Source of the DNA: Larkinella sp965227735
GTDB taxonomy: Bacteria; Bacteroidota; Bacteroidia; Cytophagales; Spirosomataceae
Length of the DNA stretch: 64,000 bases
Reading direction: 5' to 3'
Assembly: GCF_965227735.1 (NCBI RefSeq)
Contig: NZ_OZ245776.1
Location: 1,054,001 to 1,118,000, forward strand
Positions within the stretch are counted from its first letter, which is position 1. Each line of letters opens with the position of its first letter. The position numbers were made by a program, and so were the translations under genes. Under the pieces are notes generated by a model. That model was not told where the DNA came from, ran no database searches, and saw only the letters and a program-made list of their open reading frames with translations. Of the stretch, positions 35,301 through 42,909 are shown in pieces.

Positions 35301-38085
35301 CAAAGCCGGCACCTATCCCCTGGTCGTTGAAGCGACCGACACGGAAGGAGCTTCTACCACGGCCACCCTGTCGATCGTCATTCATAACAACCTGAATGTC
35401 TACGACGGTTATCTGGATAAAGTTCGCTGCGACAGCATCACGGGCTGGGCCTGGAATCGGGACCGGCCCAATTATGCCGTAACGATCGAATTTCTGGAAG
35501 GGCCGACGGTAGAAACCGCCAGTCTCATAGGGACGGTCGTAGCTGATTTTTTCCGGCAGGATCTGAAAAATGCGGGAAAAGGCAATGGCGCCCACGGGTA
35601 CCGGTTCAAGGTTCCGGAGAGTTTGAAAGATAACCAGACACACACGATCTGGGGCCGGGCCGAGGGTATCTATACCCTGAAATGGTCGCCCAAAACCCTG
35701 ACGTGCGAAGGCACAGAGACACCCCCGCCCGCGAACATACCGCCGGTTGCGCCGGTGATTGCCTCGCTGGAACTAACCAACGGGCAATCGTTCTCGACCA
35801 CGCTGGCTCCTTTCACCGACGCCGATAGTGACCCGCTGACCTACAGCCTGACGGGTTCGGTGCCGGGTCTGGGATTCAATGCTTCCACCCGCGTGTTGAG
35901 CGGCACGCCCACGACCTCCGGAACGTTCAGTCTGACGTATTCGGCCAACGACGGAACCGCATCGACTTCGGTGGTTGTCAGTGCTTCTGTCGCCAGCCCT
36001 CCCGTGGTCAACACACCGCCGGTTGCGCCAGTGATTGCTTCGCTGACTGCGATGGTCGGGCAGTCGTTCTCGACCACGCTGGCTCCTTTTTCTGACGCTG
36101 ACCCGCTGACCTACAGCCTGACGGGTTCGGTGCCGGGGCTGGGATTCAGTTCCAGCACCCGCGTGTTGAGCGGTACGCCAACCACCAGCGGAACGTTCAG
36201 TCTAACGTATGCCGCCAATGACGGAACCGTATCGGTCACCACCCCCGTCAACGTGGTTGTCGCTAGTCCGCCAGTCGTGAATCAGCCGCCGGTAGCCCCA
36301 TCCCCTATTTCGGTTTCGGCTACGATTGGGCAACTGTATACCACCACGCTGGCCCCGTTTACAGACCCCGAAAACGGCGCATTGACGTACAGTTTGTCGG
36401 GAACCGTACCGGGTTTGGGATTCAATGCTTCCACCCGCGTTTTGAGCGGTACGCCCACCTCGGCCGGGACGTTTAGCCTGACCTATACCGCAACGGACGC
36501 CCAAAACCTGGACGAACAAGTCGGTGTCACAGTCACGGTTTCGAACACGGCGACCGCTCCGGCATTGAGCCTGGCGGGCTACGACGGGTATCTGTCGACG
36601 GTCAACTGCGATATTTTTTCGGGGTGGGTATGGCACCGGGACCGACCGAATCTGCCGCTTACGGTTGAATTTCTGGACGGTGCGACGCTCGAAACCGCCC
36701 GGCTTGTGGATACAATTATAGCAGACGTGTTTCGGCAGGATTTGAAAACCGCCGGAAAAGGAAACGGCAATCACGGGTATGTCTTCATGGTTCCCCAGAG
36801 TCTGAAAGACAATCAGGCCCACAAAATCTGGGCGCGGGTGGAAGGCTCAACCTACGTGTTGCGGCTGTCGCCCAAGTCGTTGACCTGTGAAAGCACCACC
36901 ACGCCCCCACCCCCAACCAACCAGCCCCCCGTCGCACCGTCCATCGCGACGCTGGCGGCCACGGTGGGGCAAGGATTTACGACCACGCTGGCTCCCTTTA
37001 CCGACGCCGACAACAACCCGCTGACCTACAGTGTTGCAGGAACGATTCCCGGCCTTACGTTCAATGCCTCGACCCGCATCCTGAACGGAACGCCAACGCA
37101 GGCGGGTTCTTTCAGTCTGACGTATTCGGCTAATGACGGAACCGTAACCGTTCCAATGACGGTTCGCATGACGGTTAACAATGCAACGCCTGCCAACCGT
37201 GCTCCGGTTGCGCCTTCGATTGCCTCCCTGACGGCCACGATTGGGCAGGCTTTCACGACAACGCTGGCGGCCTTCTCCGATCCCGAAAACGGGTCGTTGT
37301 CCTACGCCGTGACGGGCTTGCCGGCCTGGCTGGGTTTCAATCCCGGTACCCGCGTCCTGAGTGGTACGCCCAACGCCACCGGCACCCATTCGCTAACCTA
37401 CTCGGCGACGGATAACAAAAATGCCAAAACCAATCTTACCGTGACTTTAACCGTTAATCCGGTTCCGGTTACCGGCAACTTCGAAGGATATCTGGATGTG
37501 GTCAACTGCTCGACGTTCTCCGGCTGGATCTGGAACCGGGACCGGCCCAACGCTGTCGTTACGATCGATTTTCTGGAAGGCAGCTCCCTCGCAACGGCAC
37601 AGGTTGCCGGAACGGTTTCGGCCGATATTTTTCGGCAGGATTTAAAAAATGCCGGGAAGGGAAACGGCATACACGGCTACGCGTTTACCGTACCGCAGAA
37701 CCTGAAAAACAACCAGACCCGCACCATCTGGGGTCGGGTTCAGGGCGGCAGTTACGTTCTGGTCTGGTCGCCCAAAACCATCACCTGCGCCCCCGGCCAA
37801 CGGATTGGAGCGGGGGCCGACAGCGAATCGCTTTCGGGCTTGTCTCTGACACCCAACCCCACAACCGGCCTAGTAACGGCCCGCTTCCAGTTGGCCGAAA
37901 ATGAAAAAGCCCGGCTGATTGTCACGGACTTATATGGCCGAACGCTGCACCAGCAGGAGGTGCTGGGAACCGGGCGGCCGCAGGAAGAAACCGTCGACCT
38001 CAGTCAAAACGCAGTCGGTATGCATTTTATTCACCTCAAAACCGATCAGAAAACGTCGGGTGGGCGGGTGCTTTTACACCGGTAA
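32365..38085 (+). CDS. GH78 alpha-L-rhamnosidase with cadherin-like repeats and T9SS sorting domain
   Basis: 1906 residues from ATG 32365, opening a signal peptide (MNWILYGLVLCLSFPALAQ); the frame from 32317 adds 16 residues. Residues ~20-900 are bacterial rhamnosidase: ENLANPEGL, a WIGLEQ beta-sandwich, then the (alpha/alpha)6 barrel with GIPTDCPQRDERQGWLGDRT near 489-508. Six He_PIG-like repeats follow (each ending LSGTPT-GTFSLTYSA), interleaved with three copies of a ~105-residue module (GYLD-V-CD--GWAWNRDRPN, ending LTCE). The C-terminus (LSLTPNPTTGLVTARF, then HFIHLKTD) is a type A T9SS sorting domain, so it is exported and likely surface attached. Cleaves terminal rhamnose. Confidence 0.9.
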   Translation: MNWILYGLVLCLSFPALAQRSITISDLHTENLANPEGLTASSPRLSWILTSNQRNLKQDKYQILVASTLEKLNRNEGDLWNSGLVTSDRSQWVAYAGQTLTSRQNCFWKVKVRSKDGVESNWSSPARWSMGLLQTADWTAQWIGLEQAFEWDAPKAVNTRLSARYFRKQATLSKPIKQATAYISGLGLYELSLNGRKVGDAVLAPGPTEYDKRVLYNTLDVTTYLQSGDNAFGVTLGNGRFFAMRVGLPKVPATTHYGYPKLRLQIEVTYTDGTTEKIVSDNTWKVTADGPIRANNEFDGEEYDATRELTGWDQTGYNASNWLTAATVNAPASRLESQINPPIRVIQTLTPVSVQQPEPGKYVFDLGQNMVGWARLKVQGARGTQVTLRFAENIKSDGTLMVDNLRSAEAKDMYTLKGGEEEIWEPRFTYHGFRYIEVSGYPGTPTAQSLEGRVVHDDLPQTGTLTTSNDLLNRIYSNALWSVRGNYRGIPTDCPQRDERQGWLGDRTTVSTGESFMYGNQSLYAKWLDDIESAQKSDGGIPDIVPSYWKYATPSVTWPSAYVLVAKMLYEQFGDDEPIRKHYASMKRWVTYLEKYSTDYIQQADEYGDWALPPESMYLTKTEDPTRRTDGTLMNTAYYFYVLKQMEQFAEITGNEADRAAFSSRAALVRTAFNQKFLNPLTNQYDNNTVTANLVALACGLVPDERRSAVFNQITAVIEGRFNGHISTGVVGTQWLMRTLTANGRPDLAMRLATNTGYPSWGYMVQNGATTTWELWNGNKAPAFMNSGNHVMLLGDLPIWLYENLAGIKSGEAGFKSIVMRPVPSGDLNRVNSTFASAYGTIASEWTVTNQQFRWKITVPGNTTALVSIPADNLASVREGNQPAETATGVTFLRMEDGRALFQVGSGSYDFLSAPGNYENRPPVAPGFSPPSGIVSKSYTYTVPAFTDPEGGTVTHALSGTIAGLSFNPATRLLSGTPTKAGTYPLVVEATDTEGASTTATLSIVIHNNLNVYDGYLDKVRCDSITGWAWNRDRPNYAVTIEFLEGPTVETASLIGTVVADFFRQDLKNAGKGNGAHGYRFKVPESLKDNQTHTIWGRAEGIYTLKWSPKTLTCEGTETPPPANIPPVAPVIASLELTNGQSFSTTLAPFTDADSDPLTYSLTGSVPGLGFNASTRVLSGTPTTSGTFSLTYSANDGTASTSVVVSASVASPPVVNTPPVAPVIASLTAMVGQSFSTTLAPFSDADPLTYSLTGSVPGLGFSSSTRVLSGTPTTSGTFSLTYAANDGTVSVTTPVNVVVASPPVVNQPPVAPSPISVSATIGQLYTTTLAPFTDPENGALTYSLSGTVPGLGFNASTRVLSGTPTSAGTFSLTYTATDAQNLDEQVGVTVTVSNTATAPALSLAGYDGYLSTVNCDIFSGWVWHRDRPNLPLTVEFLDGATLETARLVDTIIADVFRQDLKTAGKGNGNHGYVFMVPQSLKDNQAHKIWARVEGSTYVLRLSPKSLTCESTTTPPPPTNQPPVAPSIATLAATVGQGFTTTLAPFTDADNNPLTYSVAGTIPGLTFNASTRILNGTPTQAGSFSLTYSANDGTVTVPMTVRMTVNNATPANRAPVAPSIASLTATIGQAFTTTLAAFSDPENGSLSYAVTGLPAWLGFNPGTRVLSGTPNATGTHSLTYSATDNKNAKTNLTVTLTVNPVPVTGNFEGYLDVVNCSTFSGWIWNRDRPNAVVTIDFLEGSSLATAQVAGTVSADIFRQDLKNAGKGNGIHGYAFTVPQNLKNNQTRTIWGRVQGGSYVLVWSPKTITCAPGQRIGAGADSESLSGLSLTPNPTTGLVTARFQLAENEKARLIVTDLYGRTLHQQEVLGTGRPQEETVDLSQNAVGMHFIHLKTDQKTSGGRVLLHR
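35398..35712 (+). repeat. GYLD/NRDRPN module, copy 1
   Basis: Encodes residues about 1012-1116 of the GH78 protein, a module with paired Cys (KVRCD and LTCEG), WNRDRPN, FRQDLKNAGKGNG and SPKTL. Copies 2 and 3 are at 36577 and 37480. Confidence 0.8.
35755..36270 (+). repeat. Near-identical tandem He_PIG repeat DNA
   Basis: Two adjacent units of the GH78 gene share long identical stretches such as TGACGGGTTCGGTGCCGGG and CTGACCTACAGCCTGACGGG. The second lacks part of the first (ADSDPL against SDADPL). The identity suggests recent duplication or slippage. Confidence 0.65.
36577..36894 (+). repeat. GYLD/NRDRPN module, copy 2
   Basis: Residues about 1405-1510. WHRDRPN replaces WNRDRPN and KTAGKGNG replaces KNAGKGNG; the Cys pair (VNCD, LTCES) is kept. 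Confidence 0.8.
37480..37791 (+). repeat. GYLD/NRDRPN module, copy 3
   Basis: Residues about 1706-1809, directly before the sorting domain. Cys pair VNCS and ITCAP, WNRDRPN and FRQDLKNAGKGNG preserved. Confidence 0.8.
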
Positions 38086-38280
38086 AGCCCTGGAGCCGGC
38101 CTGTCCAATCGACACGCCGGTTCCGGGTTCCGCATCGTCATCGTCGGGTTCGAGCGTATCGGTTTCGTCTTCCTGGGGCGAATCGGCAGGGTTCATCAGC
38201 TCGGGTTTCATTTCCAGACCAATGGCGTCCCGGTGGATTTCTTCGTCGGTTTTCGGCAGTGCAGCATCCTGATTGTTCAT
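38074..38280 (-). CDS. Small acidic hypothetical protein
   Basis: 68 residues from ATG 38280 (MNNQDAALPKTDEEIHRD). Very acidic, with DETDTLEPDDDDAEPGTG, no hydrophobic segment; likely soluble and disordered. No family recognised. The frame extends upstream to 38376 but those 32 residues look non-coding. The last 12 bases overlap the convergent GH78 gene end (38074-38085). Confidence 0.5.
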   Translation of the reverse strand: MNNQDAALPKTDEEIHRDAIGLEMKPELMNPADSPQEDETDTLEPDDDDAEPGTGVSIGQAGSRALPV

Positions 38281-38450
38281 AAAGTCATCTTGTCGTGATT
38301 GTTCAGGAAGTAACCCTACCCCGCCCGAAATGTTTGCACGTCTTTCCCTAGCCACGAATTTCCCATCCTCCAACACCCGTTTTGAAACGAATCGTTGTGT
38401 AAAAACCGTGCTTCCTAAAACCTCAGCGCGTCGGCGTTCGTTATATAAGC

Positions 38451-39386
38451 ATGAAGTTATTTTTGCGCGTCCTCCGTTGGACTTTAATCATCATCATTAT
38501 TGTATGTGCCGGCTTACTTACCGCAGCCCATTGGGTCGAATCGCGGGACAGTGACGAAGAACTGGCCGAAACTTTTCGCAATAACCCCGTTCAGACCGTG
38601 GTGCATCGGTATAAAATCAAAGACCGAACCATCCGCTATCTGGAAACAGACGAGGCTGGTCAGGATACCCTGCCCGTTGTTCTTTTTGTGCATGGGGCAC
38701 CGAGTTCGCTGTCTTTTTTTAAGAAATTTTTCAAAGATACGACCCTGCTTAACCGCGCCCACCTGGTAGCGGTCGACCGGCCGGGCTACGGATATTCCGA
38801 TTTTGGCCGCGTCGAAACGTCGATTGTCAAACAGGCACAACTGCTTCAGCCGCTGATTGACCGGTACCGGAAAGCGTCGTTTCTGATGCTGGTCGGATCG
38901 TCTTACGGCGGTTCGGTGGCCGCACGGCTGGCAATGAACAACCCTGATTTAGTCGATCAGGTCGTATTTGTATCCTCCGCGCTGGGGCCGGGGCTGGAAC
39001 GCACCTACCCCATCAGCCATTTCATCGACAAACCGCCTTTGCGCTGGCTCATTCCCCCGCTCCTGCTGCTCGCCAACGACGAAAAACTGGCCCACCGCAA
39101 AGCGCTGACCGAAATTCTGCCCGACTGGTCGAAAATCAAAGCCGGGGTGACGTTTCTGCACGGCCAGCGCGACGACCTGGTGTATCCGACGAACGTCTCG
39201 TTTGGGCGTTCGCACCTCGTCAATGCGCCCTCCAAGGAATTTCTGTTGCCCGAAAACCGCCACGACATCGTGTTTAACAAGCGGGAATATATGACGGAGA
39301 TTATTGTCAACATTCTGACGACCTACGCCCATTCGATCCAACCGGAAAAAAGTCATCCGAGAGAATACATGACGGCCAACCCCTGA
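38451..39386 (+). CDS. Membrane-anchored alpha/beta hydrolase
   Basis: 311 residues. An N-terminal hydrophobic helix (about 8-26, WTLIIIIIVCAGLLTAAHW) anchors it. FVHGAPSS is the oxyanion region, DRPGYGYSD precedes GSSYGG with nucleophile Ser151, and FLHGQRDDLVYP plus RHDIV give the later acid and His. Substrate not apparent. It ends one base before the GH130 gene, so they form an operon. Confidence 0.8.
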   Translation: MKLFLRVLRWTLIIIIIVCAGLLTAAHWVESRDSDEELAETFRNNPVQTVVHRYKIKDRTIRYLETDEAGQDTLPVVLFVHGAPSSLSFFKKFFKDTTLLNRAHLVAVDRPGYGYSDFGRVETSIVKQAQLLQPLIDRYRKASFLMLVGSSYGGSVAARLAMNNPDLVDQVVFVSSALGPGLERTYPISHFIDKPPLRWLIPPLLLLANDEKLAHRKALTEILPDWSKIKAGVTFLHGQRDDLVYPTNVSFGRSHLVNAPSKEFLLPENRHDIVFNKREYMTEIIVNILTTYAHSIQPEKSHPREYMTANP

Positions 39387-39387
39387 G

Positions 39388-40416
39388 ATGAAGAACTATC
39401 AACTCCGCCGGTTATCGGATCAACCCATTCTGACGGCCGCCGATGTCAAACCGTCGCATCCGCAGTTTCGGGTGATGGGAGCTTTCAATCCGGCGGCCTG
39501 TCGGTTTGGCGATGAAATCCTGCTGCTGTTGCGCGTGGCCGAAGCCGTAGACCCCAAACCGGGTTTCATTCAGGTGCCGGTGGTTCAGCAACAGGCGGGG
39601 CTTTTTCAACTGGTTGTCAAAACCTTTCCCGAACCGGCGGGCGATTACGACCCGCGCGTCGTTCAAATCGGCGATCAGGCTTATCTGACCTCGTTGAGTC
39701 ATTTGCGACTGGCCCGGAGTAAAGACGGTATTCGGTTTACGGTGGATGAGAAACCGTTCATTTTCCCGGAACGGGCCGACGAATCGTTCGGCGTGGAAGA
39801 CGCCCGGATTACGTTTCTGGACGGCCAGTACTGGATTACCTACACGGCGGTTTCGGAAAACGGCCCCGGCGTGGGATTGATTATCACGAAAGACTTCGTA
39901 ACCTTCGAACGGAAAGGCATGATTATCCCGCCCCCGAATAAGGACGCCTGTCTGTTTCCACAACAGATCAACGGTTTTTATTATATGCTGCACCGGCCGA
40001 TGGTTTCGGACATCGGAAAACCGTCGGTCTGGCTGGCGCGGTCGCCGGATGGCGTGCATTGGGGCGACCACCGGTTTTTGTTCGGAGCCGCCGGAACGCC
40101 CTGGGAACACCTCAAAATCGGCGCCGGTCCCGAACCCCTGCTCACCGACGAAGGCTGGCTGCTTTGCTACCACGGTGCCAGCGTCGACCACGCCTATTCC
40201 CTCTCCCTGGCTCTCCTCGACCGCAACGACCCCAGCCGCATTCTTGACCGCTCAACGAAACCGTTGATGGTTCCCGAACTGGAATGGGAGAAAATCGGTT
40301 TTTTCCCGAATGTCGTGTTCACCAACGGCTGGGTCCGAATGCCCGACGGCCGAATTCTGGTGTATTACGGCGCGGCCGATTTTTGCGTGGGCGTGGCGGA
40401 ACTGGTCACAGATTAA
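39388..40416 (+). CDS. GH130-family glycoside phosphorylase/hydrolase
   Basis: 342 residues, five-bladed propeller type. FRVMGAFNPAACRFGDEILLLLRVAE, DYDPRVV, FGVEDARITFLDGQYWITYTA and GAGPEPLLTDEGWLLCYHG are strong GH130 motifs; the Asp in VEDARI is the expected proton donor. GH130 members phosphorolyse or hydrolyse beta-mannosides; the exact specificity cannot be read here. Cytosolic, no signal peptide. It starts 1 base after the hydrolase stop and overlaps the convergent MFS gene by 4 bases (40413-40416). Confidence 0.88.
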   Translation: MKNYQLRRLSDQPILTAADVKPSHPQFRVMGAFNPAACRFGDEILLLLRVAEAVDPKPGFIQVPVVQQQAGLFQLVVKTFPEPAGDYDPRVVQIGDQAYLTSLSHLRLARSKDGIRFTVDEKPFIFPERADESFGVEDARITFLDGQYWITYTAVSENGPGVGLIITKDFVTFERKGMIIPPPNKDACLFPQQINGFYYMLHRPMVSDIGKPSVWLARSPDGVHWGDHRFLFGAAGTPWEHLKIGAGPEPLLTDEGWLLCYHGASVDHAYSLSLALLDRNDPSRILDRSTKPLMVPELEWEKIGFFPNVVFTNGWVRMPDGRILVYYGAADFCVGVAELVTD

Positions 40417-41696
40417 CGGGTTGGCACCGGTTGCCCGCCCACTACGGACGAGCCTTTTGCCGCTTCAGCCGCCTGTTTTTTCACGACATACTGGTTGATG
40501 AAATACATCATCACAATTGTCACCACCATCGTTGCCGCCACGATGTAACCCAGCACATCGTACCGCCCCAGCGAACCATCCTTGCCCTGCACCACAATCA
40601 GCCCGGCAATCAGGGAAGCAATACCGCCCGAAATTTGCTGCACCGATGAGTTGATGCCCATGTAGGCCCCGCGATCCTGCGGGTCGGGAATGCCCGAAAC
40701 CAGGGCCGAGGACGAAACCATCCGGGCCGAAATCCCGGCAAACAGCAGCACATTGATGACCATGATCTGCCAGAGGGGCGTTATGCCCAGGTTGCAATAG
40801 ACGATAACGACCACCATTCCCCAGAGCGACGCGTACGTAAACAGGGGAAACTTGCCGATTTTGTCACTAAGCCGTCCCGCAAACGGGCCGATGATCATGG
40901 CCGAAATGCCGGTGACCATGTAGATCAGCGGCAGGTCGGTTTGCGGAATGCCCAGGTTATGAATGGCGAACGCACTGCCAAATGGCATCAACATGAAACC
41001 GCCGGTGGCCAGCAGCGCGGTGCTGGCAAAACCGCGCAGGTAACTCGAACGGGAAACCGTATGCCGCAAATGCTGGAACGGATTCCGCTCCGATTTGAGT
41101 TTCAGGTGGGCCGTGATCGGTTTCATGTAAACGACAATCGCCAGCCCGGCCAGCACACTAACGCCCACGATCAGCAGGAAAGGCGAATGCCAGCCCAGCG
41201 TATTGGCCAGATACAAGCCCACCGGAATGCCCAGCACCTGACTGGCGGCAAACGCCGATTGCACGACGCCCATCACCCGGCCCCGCATCTGAAAGGAAAA
41301 CAGATCGGTGATGATCGCAAACCCAATGGAACCAATGACGCCCCCGAAAATCCCGGTGACGATGCGGGCCATGAGCAGAAAATGATAATCCGGAGCAATT
41401 CCACACAGGAGCGTGCCCAGTACGAACCCGGTGTAAAAGAACAGCAGCAGTTTTTTCCGGTCGTAACGGTCGGCAAACCCGGCGGTCAGCAAACCGGCAA
41501 TCCCGGCACTGAAGGCATAGGCCGACACCACCCAACCGAACTGGGCCGTCGTAATGTTCAATTCCATCATCAGTTGGGCGCCCAGGGGCGAGAGCACCAT
41601 AAAATCCAGAATCACCGTAAACTGGATGAAGGCCAGCATCGCAATGATGGCTTTTTCGTAGGTCGTAAAAGGCGTTGTTGGTTGGGCGGTAGTCAT
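40413..41696 (-). CDS. MFS transporter (drug/sugar efflux type)
   Basis: 427 residues with 12 hydrophobic segments. Motifs: FADRYDRKKLLLF between helices 2 and 3 (MFS motif A), RIVTGIFGG (motif B), VLGIPVGLYL, and AGRLSDKIGKFPLF in the second half. This is the DHA1-like pattern of inner-membrane efflux pumps, though sugar efflux is possible. The TetR gene and an operator-like palindrome lie directly upstream, so regulation by that repressor is likely. Its 3' end overlaps the GH130 gene by 4 bases. Confidence 0.88.
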   Translation of the reverse strand: MTTAQPTTPFTTYEKAIIAMLAFIQFTVILDFMVLSPLGAQLMMELNITTAQFGWVVSAYAFSAGIAGLLTAGFADRYDRKKLLLFFYTGFVLGTLLCGIAPDYHFLLMARIVTGIFGGVIGSIGFAIITDLFSFQMRGRVMGVVQSAFAASQVLGIPVGLYLANTLGWHSPFLLIVGVSVLAGLAIVVYMKPITAHLKLKSERNPFQHLRHTVSRSSYLRGFASTALLATGGFMLMPFGSAFAIHNLGIPQTDLPLIYMVTGISAMIIGPFAGRLSDKIGKFPLFTYASLWGMVVVIVYCNLGITPLWQIMVINVLLFAGISARMVSSSALVSGIPDPQDRGAYMGINSSVQQISGGIASLIAGLIVVQGKDGSLGRYDVLGYIVAATMVVTIVMMYFINQYVVKKQAAEAAKGSSVVGGQPVPTR

Positions 41697-41744
41697 ATCG
41701 TTTGATTTCGAGGGTAATTTAGTCTTCAGAGGTTAATTCAGGAT

Positions 41745-41764
41745 TAAAACCGGGTGCGGTTTTA
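41745..41764. other. Small palindrome between TetR and MFS genes
   Basis: TAAAACCG and CGGTTTTA are perfect inverted arms around GGTG. It lies just after the TetR stop and upstream of the MFS ATG. Could be a weak terminator or a second regulatory site; the sequence differs from the TetR-promoter operator. Confidence 0.4.
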
Positions 41765-41788
41765 CCTTCATTTCGGTAACGGAAGCCA

Positions 41789-42382
41789 TCAGGGTTTCAG
41801 GGCTTTCAGAACCAGTTCCAGGGCTTTTTCCAGCGTTTCATCATCGAGTACAAACTTTCCCCAGCCCGGCATACCGTTTTTGGATTGATGAAATTTAATC
41901 AGTTGATACAAGGGTGCATAGGCAATCGACCAATAGACTTCAAGTGGTAGTTGGATCAATTCCTTTCGCTCGATGGCATTCAGCACAAACGTTTTCATAG
42001 CTACCGAAAATGGATTCCGAGCGTCGCCCTGAAATTTTTCGTGGAAAGGTGAATGGCGCATCTGCTCCATAAAATGCATCCGTAGTGGGTATTTTAGACA
42101 ATACCGGGCGCGGTTCATCCATTGCACGCGCATGCCCTCCTCGAAATGCATCCCGGGATCAAAACCGGCGAGCGTTTCGGCACTCATGGCCAGCATTTCC
42201 TCGTAATAAATTTGCCGGATCAGGTCTTCCCGATCTTGAAAATAGATGTAGATCGTGGCCGGTGATACACCCGCAGCCTTCGCCAGCTTCTGCATGCTCA
42301 GGCCGTCGAATCCCTCCCGCACAATCATCTCGATGGCTTTCTCACGAATGGTCCGCTCTTTTGTTTCGTCTCGTAATCGCAT
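41789..42382 (-). CDS. TetR/AcrR-family repressor
   Basis: 197 residues. The N-terminal helix-turn-helix is MIVREGFDGLSMQKLAKAAG followed by VSPATIYIYFQDREDLIRQI (about 18-58), the standard TetR pattern. The C-terminal ligand-binding part is helical and not assignable. It precedes the MFS gene on the same strand with a 92-base gap, and a 24-base palindrome lies just upstream of its start, so it likely represses itself and the transporter. Confidence 0.88.
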   Translation of the reverse strand: MRLRDETKERTIREKAIEMIVREGFDGLSMQKLAKAAGVSPATIYIYFQDREDLIRQIYYEEMLAMSAETLAGFDPGMHFEEGMRVQWMNRARYCLKYPLRMHFMEQMRHSPFHEKFQGDARNPFSVAMKTFVLNAIERKELIQLPLEVYWSIAYAPLYQLIKFHQSKNGMPGWGKFVLDDETLEKALELVLKALKP

Positions 42383-42393
42383 AATGGATACAA

Positions 42394-42417
42394 AAATAAA
42401 CGAACGTTCTTTTATTT
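42394..42417. promoter_or_regulatory. TetR operator-like palindrome
   Basis: AAATAAACGAAC and GTTCTTTTATTT form 12-base arms matching at 11 of 12 positions with no spacer, core GAACGTTC. It begins 12 bases upstream of the TetR ATG, where it would cover the promoter. The nearby MFS-side palindrome does not match it. Confidence 0.75.
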
Positions 42418-42500
42418 AAAAATGGATTTGGATTTTTTATACGGCCCTACACAGGAATCCGAATGCCCGGTTTCTGACCCCACCCATGATCCCGTCCCAG

Positions 42501-42807
42501 GAAAGAAGCCCAAAGGGCTGCCATCATTAGCCCCGGATTTAATCCGGGGAATCGGGATGCAATCCGGGGAATCGGGATGCCACAATCCGGGGAAACCGGA
42601 TTGCATCCGGGATAAAGAGAACACATACGCGACGCCGAACCCTGAAAGGGTTCAATACGAATACCCGAACTGGATTCAACCCTTTCAGGATTTGGGCGGT
42701 CTGGTTCGTTCTGGTTCCCCGAATTACCGCCCGGTTTCCCCGGATTGCGGCATCCCGATTCCCCGGATTGCATCCGGGGCTAATGAAGGCAGCCCTTTGG
42801 GCTTTTC
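42501..42807. repeat. Large imperfect palindrome with nested repeats
   Basis: About 75-100-base arms (42501-42598 and 42727-42807). Left arm contains AGCCCAAAGGGCTGCC and right arm GGCAGCCCTTTGGGCT; both contain CCGGGG/GGATTGC blocks, and the left has two tandem copies of AATCCGGGGAATCGGGATGC (42541 and 42561). The centre has CCTGAAAGGGTT (42641-42652) pairing with AACCCTTTCAGG (42678-42689). The spacer of the outer arms is about 130 bases. It is in the 527-base gap between TetR and the S9 peptidase. No coding signal; the plus frame over it is repetitive. RNA would fold into a long branched structure. Confidence 0.8.
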
Positions 42808-42909
42808 TGGAGGACTGGCGTCCTGCGTTGGATTAAGGTAAGGGGTGAGTTTTTCGCTTGTTTTGACTGGTTTTTGCTTAATTTAGTACGTTGTTAACCC
42901 ACTCGAACC

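Noticed and set aside
40941..41705. 254-residue plus-strand ORF opposite the MFS gene
   Set aside because: Shadow of a 12-helix transporter; rich in His/Gln/Arg, no domain.
42541..42590. Possible CRISPR-like array from AATCCGGGG repeats
   Set aside because: Units are directly adjacent without spacers and belong to a palindrome; no cas genes.
42422..42841. Plus-strand ORF of 139 residues across the palindrome region
   Set aside because: It runs through tandem and inverted repeats (repeated GI-MQSGESG), so it is a by-product of the repeat.
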